The translations under genes were made by a program, and so were the position numbers. Positions 7,453 to 15,536 of a DNA stretch of 50,053 nt are shown here, piece after piece (within the stretch, counting starts at the first letter, position 1; each line of letters begins with the position of its first letter). A model generated the notes under the pieces. The model ran no database searches. It was not told the DNA's origin and saw only the letters and a program-made list of their open reading frames with translations. This DNA comes from Desulfurococcales archaeon (lineage in GTDB: Archaea; Thermoproteota; Thermoprotei_A; Sulfolobales; AG1): assembly GCA_009903825.1 (NCBI GenBank), contig WYEN01000116.1, positions 1 to 50,053 on the forward strand, in the 5' to 3' direction.

Positions 7453-9615
7453 CTAGTAGTTTATCGTCTTCAGCTCTTCTAGTGATGGCAGTTTTAATAT
7501 CATGATGATGTCTGATCCTATTATATATAGTTTGTCATCTATATATAATGATCTTGATGCTCCTACAATATATATAGACTTGATCAGCTCTATCTTCTTT
7601 TGATCAATGCTATACTTTATTATGAATACTGTCGCAGGAGAGCTGTTGATCATGGCATACCCTGGTATTATCACTAGATTATGTCTACTGTCTAATGTGA
7701 ATGCGTGATGATCATTTAATACTGGCGAGGATCCTCCTTGCAACAATATTTCTGATGAGATCTTCAGATTCTTAGGGTCTGATATATCGTATAATGATAT
7801 TTTGAGAGATCTGCCTAGAGAAGTCTCTAGACCTACTCCAAGCAAAAGATCATTTGATATTGGATGTAGATACTCACTGAAACCAGGAGTCTTTAGAAAA
7901 CCTAGAACAACAGGTTTGTAAGGATCTGATATGTCAATAGCATACAAAGGATCAACATTTCTGAAAGTGATTAGATAGAAAATATTCTTTAAAAGTCTTG
8001 CGGCATAGATCCTTTCTCCAGGGGCGAGACCTTCGATGACAGACACGATCCTAAGCTTCTCATCAACAATATACATATTGTTATAAGCCTCAGAGACTCT
8101 AGGTATGAAGGTTATCATTACTCTCGAGATATTCTGTACATTTTCTCTAGAAGTTATTATACGTGTTGTAGTAGCATTCACACAATAAGAGACATTACAA
8201 TTAGTCTCTGTGATCACTACTGGCAGAGTTATGATAGGATAGATTAAAGGCTCCACAACTATTTTTGATACTGTTGTTGCAACAATTATATATCTAGATC
8301 CTTTGTTCTCAAACTCCTCCATAGCAAACTGATCTAGGACGTGGCCTGCGACTCTGAAAGATCCTGACCAAACTATGTTGAGACCATCTATATTGAATAC
8401 ATTGAATATTGTTTTATCAACAACTTCTGTAGAAATATTTTTGAGAATACTCAGCTTATCTCTAGGTATACTATTTATAATGTTATTTATGATAACATGA
8501 GCCGCCATGAGATCTCCTTTTTTAATCATGTTCATTATCTCAGTGAGGTTCTCCTCTGAGATCAGCCTGTTTATATACAGCTGATCTATTAATCTATATA
8601 TGACATCTATGTAGACAAGAGGATCTCTCCACACCAGATATAGTCTATCAGGCTTCATATAGATCCATTCTACAAAGCCTCCTGTGACTGTCTTCACGTT
8701 AAATCTATTCTTCACAAGATCATATGTTAATATGTTTACAAAATTAAGATAGAGACCTGTGTCAATGATACTGCCAAGAGGTATTGGAGATCCGTTAACA
8801 CTTGGTATAACAGGACTTATGTTTCCACCAGAGAATCTGAAGGAGGGCATGTTAGTGACTATATAAAGATAACTATTTACAAGTCTAGATCCTGAGAAGC
8901 CTCCATCTATATCTATATGAGAGATCTCTACAGGTCTGGACAGGTCCGAAAGATCATATATATAGATCCTTGTCTTCTCAATGATAGGCGGAGATGGATA
9001 AACTAATATCCTATAGATCTGTTGAGAAGATATTATCACAAGAGTATTATTAACAAGATAAAGACCTCTCACAACATAATCCTGATCAATCTTTATGTAG
9101 GAAGCTACCTGATCTGATGAAACATTTATTACTGCAATATTCTTTCTATCAGGTTTTGTCGCAACAATAATCTCTCCATTAGTCTTCACAATATCTTGTT
9201 CATCAACTCCCTCCACCTGAACATTTGTTTTTGAAAAAGTTTTTCCATAACCAAGTGAAGACACTTCAGGATAGACACCTCTATCGCCTGATGAAGATAC
9301 TGCCGATAGAGGAGTTACAAGAGGAATAGCCTCTGACACAGCTGTCATTGCTGCTGGCAAGGCTGTGACTCCCGTGGCGAAGAACTTTGCTTGAGACATT
9401 ATCTTGTCTATAAGCTCAGAATAACTATAGACCCCTCCGCCAGTTTTCTCAGTATATGTTATAGTTTTATATATGGTCGCAGGATTGATCATTGTGATGC
9501 TTCTCGTCTGATAAGGCTGTGTAGGAGCTACTGCTGGGGCTATTATTGTTATGAGAAATCCTATTATAAAGAATATTGCTCCCAAGATGATTATCTTGTT
9601 TCTCTCTTCAATCAT
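7453..9615 (-). CDS. Secreted membrane-anchored beta-propeller protein (PF09826 type)
   Basis: This 720-residue protein has an N-terminal membrane helix (residues 8-29, IIILGAIFFIIGFLITIIAP), a short linker, and then the motif NVQVEGVDEQDIVKTNGEII that opens the archaeal/bacterial family PF09826 (C-terminal beta-propeller domain). Repeated blade-like segments follow (INVSSDQV.., IYIYDLSDLSRPVEIS, LYAIDISDPYKPVVLG, ISLYDISDPKNLKISS). The propeller should sit outside the cell; no enzymatic motif is visible. The gene is divergent from a membrane-bound HTH regulator (9740-10153), and the 124-base gap holds a symmetric operator, so the two are probably a regulatory pair. Its start ATG is preceded by GAGTGG, and a TATA box (minus strand GTTATAAA, 9653-9660) lies about 40 bases upstream. 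Confidence 0.82.
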   Translation of the reverse strand: MIEERNKIIILGAIFFIIGFLITIIAPAVAPTQPYQTRSITMINPATIYKTITYTEKTGGGVYSYSELIDKIMSQAKFFATGVTALPAAMTAVSEAIPLVTPLSAVSSSGDRGVYPEVSSLGYGKTFSKTNVQVEGVDEQDIVKTNGEIIVATKPDRKNIAVINVSSDQVASYIKIDQDYVVRGLYLVNNTLVIISSQQIYRILVYPSPPIIEKTRIYIYDLSDLSRPVEISHIDIDGGFSGSRLVNSYLYIVTNMPSFRFSGGNISPVIPSVNGSPIPLGSIIDTGLYLNFVNILTYDLVKNRFNVKTVTGGFVEWIYMKPDRLYLVWRDPLVYIDVIYRLIDQLYINRLISEENLTEIMNMIKKGDLMAAHVIINNIINSIPRDKLSILKNISTEVVDKTIFNVFNIDGLNIVWSGSFRVAGHVLDQFAMEEFENKGSRYIIVATTVSKIVVEPLIYPIITLPVVITETNCNVSYCVNATTTRIITSRENVQNISRVMITFIPRVSEAYNNMYIVDEKLRIVSVIEGLAPGERIYAARLLKNIFYLITFRNVDPLYAIDISDPYKPVVLGFLKTPGFSEYLHPISNDLLLGVGLETSLGRSLKISLYDISDPKNLKISSEILLQGGSSPVLNDHHAFTLDSRHNLVIIPGYAMINSSPATVFIIKYSIDQKKIELIKSIYIVGASRSLYIDDKLYIIGSDIIMILKLPSLEELKTINY

Positions 9616-9667
9616 CTTAAGCCACTCTCAATAGAATTATGATGTGAACATGTTTATAACTCGAATC

Positions 9668-9696
9668 TTTGAACACTATTGTTCAAATATTTGAAC
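9668..9696. promoter_or_regulatory. Composite palindromic operator between divergent genes
   Basis: Three half-sites alternate in direction: TTTGAAC (9668-9674), GTTCAAA (9681-9687) and TTTGAAC (9690-9696). The last two form the perfect 16-bp palindrome GTTCAAATATTTGAAC (9681-9696), and the first two form an inverted repeat with a 6-base spacer. The array sits between the TATA box of the beta-propeller gene (9653-9660) and that of the HTH gene (TTTATAAA, 9706-9713), so a dimeric regulator bound here could act on both promoters. The neighbouring HTH protein is the obvious candidate ligand (inference). Confidence 0.65.
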
Positions 9697-9739
9697 ACTC
9701 GAGTCTTTATAAACAATCTCTCAAATATTTATCGGGATA

Positions 9740-10153
9740 ATGTCTGAACATGAAGAGCTTACAGACACTCAATTGAGAATATTAATGTATCTAATATCGA
9801 GAGACGGCAGATGTGGCGTCAGAGAGATCGCTAGAGATCTTAAGCTTCCAGTCAGCACAGTACATTATAATCTTAAAAGACTTGAGGAGATAGGTTTTAT
9901 AGAGAGAGGAGTAGATGGATATATAATCAAAAGAGGATTAAAACATGAGAGATATATTGTCATAAGAAGAAGAGTTTTTCACAGACTATTCATCTACAGT
10001 CTATTCTTCGCTGGAGTAGCGTCAGGAAACATAATCTTATTAATACTTCACGAGCCGACTATCGAGAGAATAATGCTCATAATAATATCATTGATCGCAT
10101 CGCTCTTATTTCTATATGAGGCATATAAAGATCTTAAGAAGATAAGATTTTGA
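9740..10153 (+). CDS. Membrane-bound winged-HTH transcriptional regulator
   Basis: Residues 6-70 of this 137-residue protein form a winged helix-turn-helix: LTDTQLRILMYLISRDGRCG, then VREIARDLKLPVSTVHYNLKRLEEIGFIERG, as in archaeal ArsR/MarR-like regulators. Two membrane helices follow (about 81-103 and 108-128), with a short basic tail. The DNA-binding domain is therefore tethered to the inner face of the membrane. ATG 9740 lies about 30 bases after a TATA box, so the mRNA is probably leaderless. The divergent neighbour is a secreted beta-propeller protein and the gap contains a palindromic operator. I infer autoregulation and control of the propeller gene, possibly in response to an envelope signal. 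Confidence 0.8.
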   Translation: MSEHEELTDTQLRILMYLISRDGRCGVREIARDLKLPVSTVHYNLKRLEEIGFIERGVDGYIIKRGLKHERYIVIRRRVFHRLFIYSLFFAGVASGNIILLILHEPTIERIMLIIISLIASLLFLYEAYKDLKKIRF

Positions 10154-10225
10154 ACACAAAAAGATCTTGAAAATTAAATTATTTAAAGCCTCTCATAATA
10201 ATATATTATTGAGATGTCCTGAAGT

Positions 10226-10360
10226 GGGCCCGTAGCTCAGCCAGGCAGAGCGGCGGGCTCCAGTCCACGCGGGTCTATAGACCCCTTCTCAGGGGGATGA
10301 TAGAGGACTGGAGCAGGAGAGACCCGCAGGTCGGGGGTTCAAATCCCTCCGGGCCCACCA
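10226..10360 (+). tRNA. tRNA-Trp (anticodon CCA) with 58-nt intron
   Basis: Exons give a complete cloverleaf: acceptor GGGCCCG/CGGGCCC, D arm GCTC/GAGC, anticodon stem GCGGG/CCCGC, T arm GGGGG-TTCAAAT-CCCTC, discriminator A and encoded CCA. The anticodon loop CTCCAGA gives anticodon CCA. The intron (10264-10321) is at the canonical 37/38 site. Splice-site geometry fits a bulge-helix-bulge: CTCC (10258-10261) pairs with GGAG (10316-10319), and each strand carries a 3-base bulge (AGT at 10262-10264; AGA at 10320-10322). The intron contains the hairpin GGGTCTATAGACCC and additional complementarity to both exons. The inner helix of the splice motif is weak, so the motif may be of the relaxed type. 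Confidence 0.92.
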
Positions 10361-10431
10361 CATCTGGCGTAGGCTCCTAATATTTTTTCTAAAAATTTAT
10401 TTATTAGGCGTCTAAGGTGGTATGATAAAAA

Positions 10432-11226
10432 ATGTCTGAGAATGATCATAGCAAGATACTTATTGATGTTCATCACATATCTTCAAAAATTATAAGTCGT
10501 TATATTGCTGTTTTAAATGATTATGGTGTTGAGAAAGAGCTTAAAGACTGGCTTTATTCTATGAGAGAGAGACTTTGGAAAGAATGTTCCTCACCATCAG
10601 GATTGTGCAGTCTTGATAATGTTGATAAAGTGATCAACATGTTGATAAATGATTATGAGAGATTTCTGCTTGGGACAAGCTATAGTTTTGATGAGAAGAT
10701 GAGAATATACAGATCTTTATATGAGATCTTAGATGAGATCAATAGGTTCATAAAGATGAAATATGATAAATATGATCTTCTTCAGAGACTTAGAAAACCA
10801 TCTCTACACAAACTTGAGATATCTATAAAAAATATTGATATAAAAAAAGCCTCTCCACTCAGGCTGGAGCTTTCAGATCCTTATAAAGGAGCTTTACAGA
10901 CATATGTTATTGAGAGTAGAAGAGAGAGTATTGATGTTCCTGTTGGAACCTATCAGATCAGATTGTTAGATGGCGAGAGAGAAATTTATAAAACAATGAT
11001 CAGGGTCTCAGAAGATTCTGTTTTGAACATTAGTATAGACACAGAATTAGAGAAAGAGAAGAGAGGTAGAAGAATAAAAAGAACAATTGAAAAAAGAAAA
11101 GAGACGTTCTATAGAGACAGATTAGAAGTTTTTCTCAAAATATTCTCTAGAAAAGATCTTAATACGATAGCATTGATCATTCTTTTAATACTTGTCATCT
11201 TAGACATAATAATATTACTGAGATGA
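10432..11226 (+). CDS. Hypothetical tail-anchored protein
   Basis: I do not recognise this 264-residue protein. The first 125 residues are mostly helical with coiled-coil character. Residues about 130-195 look like a small beta sandwich with a PEGA-like pattern (SIDVPVGTYQIRLLDG followed by YKTMIRVSEDSVLNISI). A highly charged K/R/E linker follows, and the last 22 residues are one membrane helix (LNTIALIILLILVILDIIIL), which makes it a C-tail-anchored protein facing the cytoplasm. GGTGG (10416-10420) lies 11 bases ahead of the ATG. It stands alone between tRNA-Trp and a convergent MATE exporter. Confidence 0.7.
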   Translation: MSENDHSKILIDVHHISSKIISRYIAVLNDYGVEKELKDWLYSMRERLWKECSSPSGLCSLDNVDKVINMLINDYERFLLGTSYSFDEKMRIYRSLYEILDEINRFIKMKYDKYDLLQRLRKPSLHKLEISIKNIDIKKASPLRLELSDPYKGALQTYVIESRRESIDVPVGTYQIRLLDGEREIYKTMIRVSEDSVLNISIDTELEKEKRGRRIKRTIEKRKETFYRDRLEVFLKIFSRKDLNTIALIILLILVILDIIILLR

Positions 11227-11234
11227 GAAGATTT

Positions 11235-12545
11235 TCACACAACTTTTATAACGATCCTTCTCCTAAGAATTTTATATATAACATATGACATCAATGATCT
11301 GCCGTACATATCAGTTATCTGAGTGAACCACGCTCCCACAGCTCCATAATATAATGATAATATCTGTGCGGGCAGTGCTCTTAACATCAATACTGAGAAT
11401 ATGCTTATGAGAAACGGTAGATAAGTACTTCCCATACCTCTGAAAGCGCCGTAGTAAGCCTGTGAAATACCTAGGCCAGGCTCTGATAATGCTGCAAAAA
11501 TCAGATAAAACATCACTAGTCTAATAGTCTCATCCTCTCTGGTAAACACGTGGCCTATAAACGGCGAGATTCCTATGAGTATTGCCGCTGCAATGCTCAT
11601 CCATAGAACACCTATCTTCACACTCTCTCTAAGAAGAGCCTCAGCCTTCTCAACATTATTGGCACCAACAGCATGACCAACTACTGCTGAGGAGGCTATT
11701 CCAATAGAGAAGCTAGGGCTTATAATTATGCTCTCAACATTTATACCTATAGAATGAGCATTGAGAGCCTGTATGCCTCCTCTAGATACAGCATTTAGAT
11801 ATATGTTTTGACCAATGCTAGAGACGAATCTCTCTAAAGTAGCCGGCAGACCCAGGCCTAGTATTATAAGTATTCTTCTGCTTGGGAGAGCCGGTCTGAA
11901 TATGAATGGTGATTTTATAAATAGATAAGTGGTTAAAGAGATATATTGAGAAGCTGATATGACAAGACCTGTCAAAGAGATTTTTTGATAAACATCTTTA
12001 ACATAATAATCTATTGAGCCCAGCCCTGTGAGAGCTATTGATATGTTCACTAGAGAATATATAGCGGAGGGCCATGCTCTTCCAATAGATCTATATGCTG
12101 TGGCTATGACAGAGTTTATAAACATAGCGGGAGACCCTATGAGCCTCCAGATCATGTAGCTTCTCACGACATCTATTGAGATGGCCTGATCTTTTATCAT
12201 AGATCTTATGTATTGATCTATTAGCTGATAAGATATCAAAAAGATCATGAGAGACACAGCTATTGAAAGTGTGAAAGCCTCATTAAAATATTGATTCAAA
12301 AGATCTTTTCTGTCAGCTCCATAGCTCTGTGAGAGCACTACTAACAGTCCTATCATAAATATAGTTGTTATGCTTGCAACAATCATCATGAGATAACTGG
12401 CTAGACTTACTACTCCAATATATTCGCTGGCCGTCTTTGATATGAATATTATAGTCAATAGATTAAGAATAGAGTCTGTCAAACCACTTATCATTGTTGG
12501 AAAAGCTATTGAGATGATCTCTCTGCCTAAAGATTCTTTTCTCAA
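11235..12545 (-). CDS. MATE-family efflux transporter
   Basis: This 436-residue protein has about 12 membrane helices and the two-fold layout of MATE (multidrug and toxic compound extrusion) antiporters. It starts EIISIAFPTMISGLTDSILNLLTIIFIS (first helix) and has the second-lobe LPATLERFVSSIGQNIYLNA and GIGISQAYYGAFRGMGSTYLP stretches seen in the family. Such proteins export organic cations or drugs against Na+ or H+. The substrate is unknown. The only in-frame start after an upstream TGA is TTG 12543-12545. It is convergent with the 10432 gene, 8 bases between stops. Confidence 0.85.
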   Translation of the reverse strand: MRKESLGREIISIAFPTMISGLTDSILNLLTIIFISKTASEYIGVVSLASYLMMIVASITTIFMIGLLVVLSQSYGADRKDLLNQYFNEAFTLSIAVSLMIFLISYQLIDQYIRSMIKDQAISIDVVRSYMIWRLIGSPAMFINSVIATAYRSIGRAWPSAIYSLVNISIALTGLGSIDYYVKDVYQKISLTGLVISASQYISLTTYLFIKSPFIFRPALPSRRILIILGLGLPATLERFVSSIGQNIYLNAVSRGGIQALNAHSIGINVESIIISPSFSIGIASSAVVGHAVGANNVEKAEALLRESVKIGVLWMSIAAAILIGISPFIGHVFTREDETIRLVMFYLIFAALSEPGLGISQAYYGAFRGMGSTYLPFLISIFSVLMLRALPAQILSLYYGAVGAWFTQITDMYGRSLMSYVIYKILRRRIVIKVV

Positions 12546-12662
12546 CTTCTCTCAAAAACATGGTTATACATCTCAGATTATAAACTCACAAGATCTTTTG
12601 AGACCTGTGCTTAAGAGTTTTCTAATAATCTCTCTAATATGGTCATGAGATGGTGCAGATCT

Positions 12663-13403
12663 ATGTATGCGACGATAATATATTCGTCGCCTAGAAGATA
12701 TGGACACTCTAGAAGAGTTGCTGAGATCATGAGAGAGCTTTTTAGAGAAAAAGGTTATGAAACAGATCTTTATAATGTTTTTGAGATGAATATAAAGCCT
12801 TGTCTAGGATGTGTATCTGATGATGTCAAACTATGTAGATTCCCATGTGTCATTGATGATGATGCTAGAAAAATATTTTATTCTATAGACAGAAGCTTTG
12901 GAATAGTATTTATCTCACCAATATATTGGTACAACGTTCCGGGGCCTCTGAAGAATCTTATTGATAGATTGACTGTTTTTGAGAACGAGATATTCATCTC
13001 GGGAAGAAGCAGATTAGAAGGAAAAGTGGTGGGGTTTGTAGTGATAGGAAACGATACTGGAGCCATAGCTGTGATACAGAATCTTATGGCTATAATGAAT
13101 AGCATGGGAGCTGTGATACCTCCTTGGGCACTTGCATATTACACAGGAACAAAAGATCCTTTTGAAGACAGAGGATTCGTCTTAGACATATATAATATAG
13201 TAAGATCTATGGATAAAATGATCAGTCTGTTAAGAAAAGAAGATGGCTTCAGCTATAAATGGTATGAAGCCTCAGAAGAAGCTTTAAACAAGATGCTCAT
13301 TCTTAAAGAGAAGATTGATGAAAAAATTAATTCAGAGAATAATTTAAAAGGATCTGATAGAATAGATCATTATATGAAAAATTTGATGAAAAAACTTCTT
13401 TAA
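12663..13403 (+). CDS. Flavodoxin-like NAD(P)H-dependent oxidoreductase
   Basis: This 246-residue flavoprotein belongs to the NADPH-dependent FMN reductase / iron-sulphur flavoprotein superfamily. It opens with ATIIYSSPRRYGHSRRVAE (FMN phosphate loop), continues with MNIKPCLGCVSDDVKLC and FPCVIDDD, and has FGIVFISPIYWYNVPGPLKNLIDRL, the flavin-contact segment. The Cys set C-x2-C-x7-C-x3-C could hold a [4Fe-4S] cluster, though its spacing differs from classical iron-sulphur flavoproteins. ATG 12663 is chosen because GGTG (12652-12655) precedes it by 7 bases and the product then starts as family members do; an upstream ATG at 12639 is less likely. The electron partners are unknown. Confidence 0.82.
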   Translation: MYATIIYSSPRRYGHSRRVAEIMRELFREKGYETDLYNVFEMNIKPCLGCVSDDVKLCRFPCVIDDDARKIFYSIDRSFGIVFISPIYWYNVPGPLKNLIDRLTVFENEIFISGRSRLEGKVVGFVVIGNDTGAIAVIQNLMAIMNSMGAVIPPWALAYYTGTKDPFEDRGFVLDIYNIVRSMDKMISLLRKEDGFSYKWYEASEEALNKMLILKEKIDEKINSENNLKGSDRIDHYMKNLMKKLL

Positions 13404-13441
13404 ATATGTTCTGAGAATATAATAGTTGGTGAGGAGATAGA

Positions 13442-13759
13442 TTGCCTAAGAAAACTGGCGAAGCACCTAAAGAGCTTCTGCTACCAGCTGAGGGGCAGAT
13501 AGTATGTGTCGTGACAGAGATCATTGGTGCAGACTGGATTAAGATGATCTGTGCGGACGGCTCTGAGAAAATGGGGAGAATACCAGGCAAATTCAGAAGA
13601 AAAGTATGGATCGCTCCTGGAGATCTTGTGTTGGCAGCTCCATGGGATTATCAGAAGAATAAAGCTGACGTCCTCTATAGATATGAGAAAGATGAGAAGA
13701 AAAAGATTATTGAGATGGGCTATATATCTAAAGAGATCTTAGATCTGGTTGGAAAATAA
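13442..13759 (+). CDS. eif1A: Translation initiation factor aIF-1A
   Basis: This 105-residue protein is the archaeal homologue of eIF1A/IF1, which binds the A site of the small ribosomal subunit during initiation. It has the S1-like OB fold: EGQIVCVVTEIIGADWIKMI, CADGSEKMGRIPGKFRRKVW, then IAPGDLVLAAPWDYQKNKAD and VLYRYEKDE. The start codon is TTG at 13442, with the strong Shine-Dalgarno GGTGAGG (13428-13434) 7 bases ahead. It lies downstream of the flavoprotein gene and convergent with a DUF711 gene. Confidence 0.95.
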   Translation: MPKKTGEAPKELLLPAEGQIVCVVTEIIGADWIKMICADGSEKMGRIPGKFRRKVWIAPGDLVLAAPWDYQKNKADVLYRYEKDEKKKIIEMGYISKEILDLVGK

Positions 13760-13770
13760 ATCATCTCAGA

Positions 13771-14844
13771 TCATACTTCTACAACAGTAGACTCTCCGAA
13801 TCTACCCAGAGAAATTTTGTCTCCAGCCTCTCTATTCACAGGTATAACTCTGAACCCCAGAGGTCTTCTCTTGATCTCATAGGTTGAGACAAGATCTTTG
13901 ACAATTTTCTTTATATCAAATCTTCTTCTAGAGACAACAGTCATGTCAAGCCCAGCGATACAATAGGGAGTAAGTCTTAAAAGAGTTGTCAAACTTATCT
14001 TTCTCTCAGAAGCTCTCTTCTTCAAAATATTGTCTTCCTCAAGCGGAAGCATAACCTCGTTAAAACCTGTCGTCCTCACATTAGACTCATATTTTATCCT
14101 CTGGATCATCTTATTCAAAATATGAATAGACGATGCTGAGCCTGGCTCATGAATTTCTGATCCTGACAATCTCTCGACCAGTTCTGCAACACTCTCCTCC
14201 ATCCATGGAGAAAGTGAGAGGTCTATACCGACATATTTGACTCCTAATCTCTCAGATATCTCCAAAAGATCATTATCTAAAGATTTTATCCATCTAATCA
14301 TTTCATCAAACTCTTCTTCAGTTTCAAAAGATTTTTTCATAAGATCCACATATCTCAAAGCAATTGATATGCCAGCTTCATCAACTATAGAAGGGCTCGA
14401 GGGGAAGTACGGAGTCAAAACCCATGAGCCTATTACACCAGCGAATCTCGTGAATATATCCGGATGATCCTCTCTGTAGAAGCTCTCGAGAAACATCAGA
14501 TGATCCTCATGATCTTTCTCAGGTATGAGTAGAGAAGAATATAACGTGTTAAGCTCTCTCATACATCTTATTACAGAGCCGGCGTCTAAAGATCTTTTGT
14601 TCTCAAGATCTATCATGAGACCAGCCACTAAATATCTCCCAAAGACGTCCCAAAGATCCTTAATAATCTTACATCTAGAATCCACATCCTCATTAAGAAC
14701 TGGCAGAGAGATCCTTTTAGTCCACACTTTATAACCCTTCTTCTCAAGCTCCTCATAAAACCTCTCGAAAAGATTTACATATGTTTTCGCTCGAATATTA
14801 TAATCCTCTGGAACATGGATCGTTAGACTTCTTATCATAACCAA
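13771..14844 (-). CDS. DUF711 (UPF0210) family protein
   Basis: This 357-residue protein matches DUF711 by several conserved stretches: RFAGVIGSWVLTPYFPSSPS, EAGISIALRYVDLM, YVGIDLSLSPWMEESVAELV, a GFNEVMLPLEED segment, ERKISLTTLLRLTPYCIAGL and the C-terminal GESTVVEV. The family is widespread in archaea and anaerobic bacteria and has no agreed function. The bacterial members are about 450 residues; archaeal ones are often shorter, as here. The start could be TTG 14844, 6 bases after GGTGA (14851-14855), or ATG 14838. It is convergent with aIF1A, 11 bases between stops. Confidence 0.85.
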   Translation of the reverse strand: MVMIRSLTIHVPEDYNIRAKTYVNLFERFYEELEKKGYKVWTKRISLPVLNEDVDSRCKIIKDLWDVFGRYLVAGLMIDLENKRSLDAGSVIRCMRELNTLYSSLLIPEKDHEDHLMFLESFYREDHPDIFTRFAGVIGSWVLTPYFPSSPSIVDEAGISIALRYVDLMKKSFETEEEFDEMIRWIKSLDNDLLEISERLGVKYVGIDLSLSPWMEESVAELVERLSGSEIHEPGSASSIHILNKMIQRIKYESNVRTTGFNEVMLPLEEDNILKKRASERKISLTTLLRLTPYCIAGLDMTVVSRRRFDIKKIVKDLVSTYEIKRRPLGFRVIPVNREAGDKISLGRFGESTVVEV

Positions 14845-14929
14845 AGATCTTCACCATTAAAATCTTTTGACAACTCTAATAAAAAATATTAATGCAATAT
14901 ATGACAGCATATTCTAAACGAAACAACTA

Positions 14930-15536
14930 TTATGTTCTACACAAAAGATCTAATGCATCAAATAACCTTTGATCGTTTGGTGCAACTATACTAATCTTTC
15001 GAGCCTTTTCATCATATCTTCTCCTAAGCTTTTCAACATTTAATTGTTCTAAAAAATGTCTATCTAAAGTTACTAAAAACATTTTATTACTATAAGAAGC
15101 GCCGGCTAACGCCACTTTAAGAAACTCTTTATCTTCTTCATCTAAAAAGATTATATCATCTATATCATATCTCCCCACACGTGACGATTCAAGAACATGA
15201 AATATGACTCCCGTCTCTGTTAATTTAGGTTTACATATGAGACCTCTTGATCTACGGAGAATATTAAGCAGAATCGACATGATCCTTTTTAAACTCGCCT
15301 GAAACTTCGGCAGTGGATGGCATCTCTCTAACTCTGGCATAACCTTTGATTTATAGATATTAAGTATATGGTTTGAGAGATATTGTTACACATTTTGTTG
15401 TATACAGCTTATCACCAAGATTACGTACCGCCTCCTCTTCAACATGAGATCTTCTTCCACAAGGAATTATTGAGCTAGGATCAAGTACAATATCTATCAG
15501 CTTCTTCAGATCTCTAGACTCTTCCGTTTTTAAAAT
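14930..15536 (-). pseudogene. Broken PIN-like nuclease gene in two frames
   Basis: Two open frames together look like one PIN-domain protein. The upstream part (15360-15536, 58 codons) overlaps the stop of the AAA ATPase gene in the -1 frame, contains KKLIDIVLDPSSIIPCGRRS (first PIN strand with its catalytic Asp), ends ISLKPYT-stop and has no ATG, GTG or TTG start. The downstream part (14930-15340, ATG start, 136 residues) is one frame over and contains LDEEDKEFLKVALAGA then KMFLVTLDRHFLEQL, the second half of a PIN fold with its late Asp residues. A single frameshift near 15360 would join them. This is either a decayed gene or an assembly error; the 136-residue frame alone would lack the first catalytic Asp. 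It follows an AAA ATPase gene, so the two may have been a functional pair. Confidence 0.6.

Noticed and set aside
7276-7482. Small rightward reading frame across the tRNA-Arg gene
   Set aside because: It runs antisense through the tRNA and has no ribosome binding site.
10264-10321. Box C/D guide RNA inside the tRNA-Trp intron
   Set aside because: ATGATAG at 10297-10303 resembles box C only in its first five bases, and no CTGA box D or D' occurs in the intron.
11235-12545. Polysaccharide flippase (MVF/Wzx) instead of MATE
   Set aside because: The helix pattern and the first-helix sequence fit MATE better, and no glycan genes are nearby.
15522-15536. Programmed -1 frameshift joining the AAA ATPase to the PIN-like frame
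   Set aside because: The site CTATTTTAAAAAC does not allow good re-pairing in the -1 frame before the TAA stop, so decay or sequence error is preferred.
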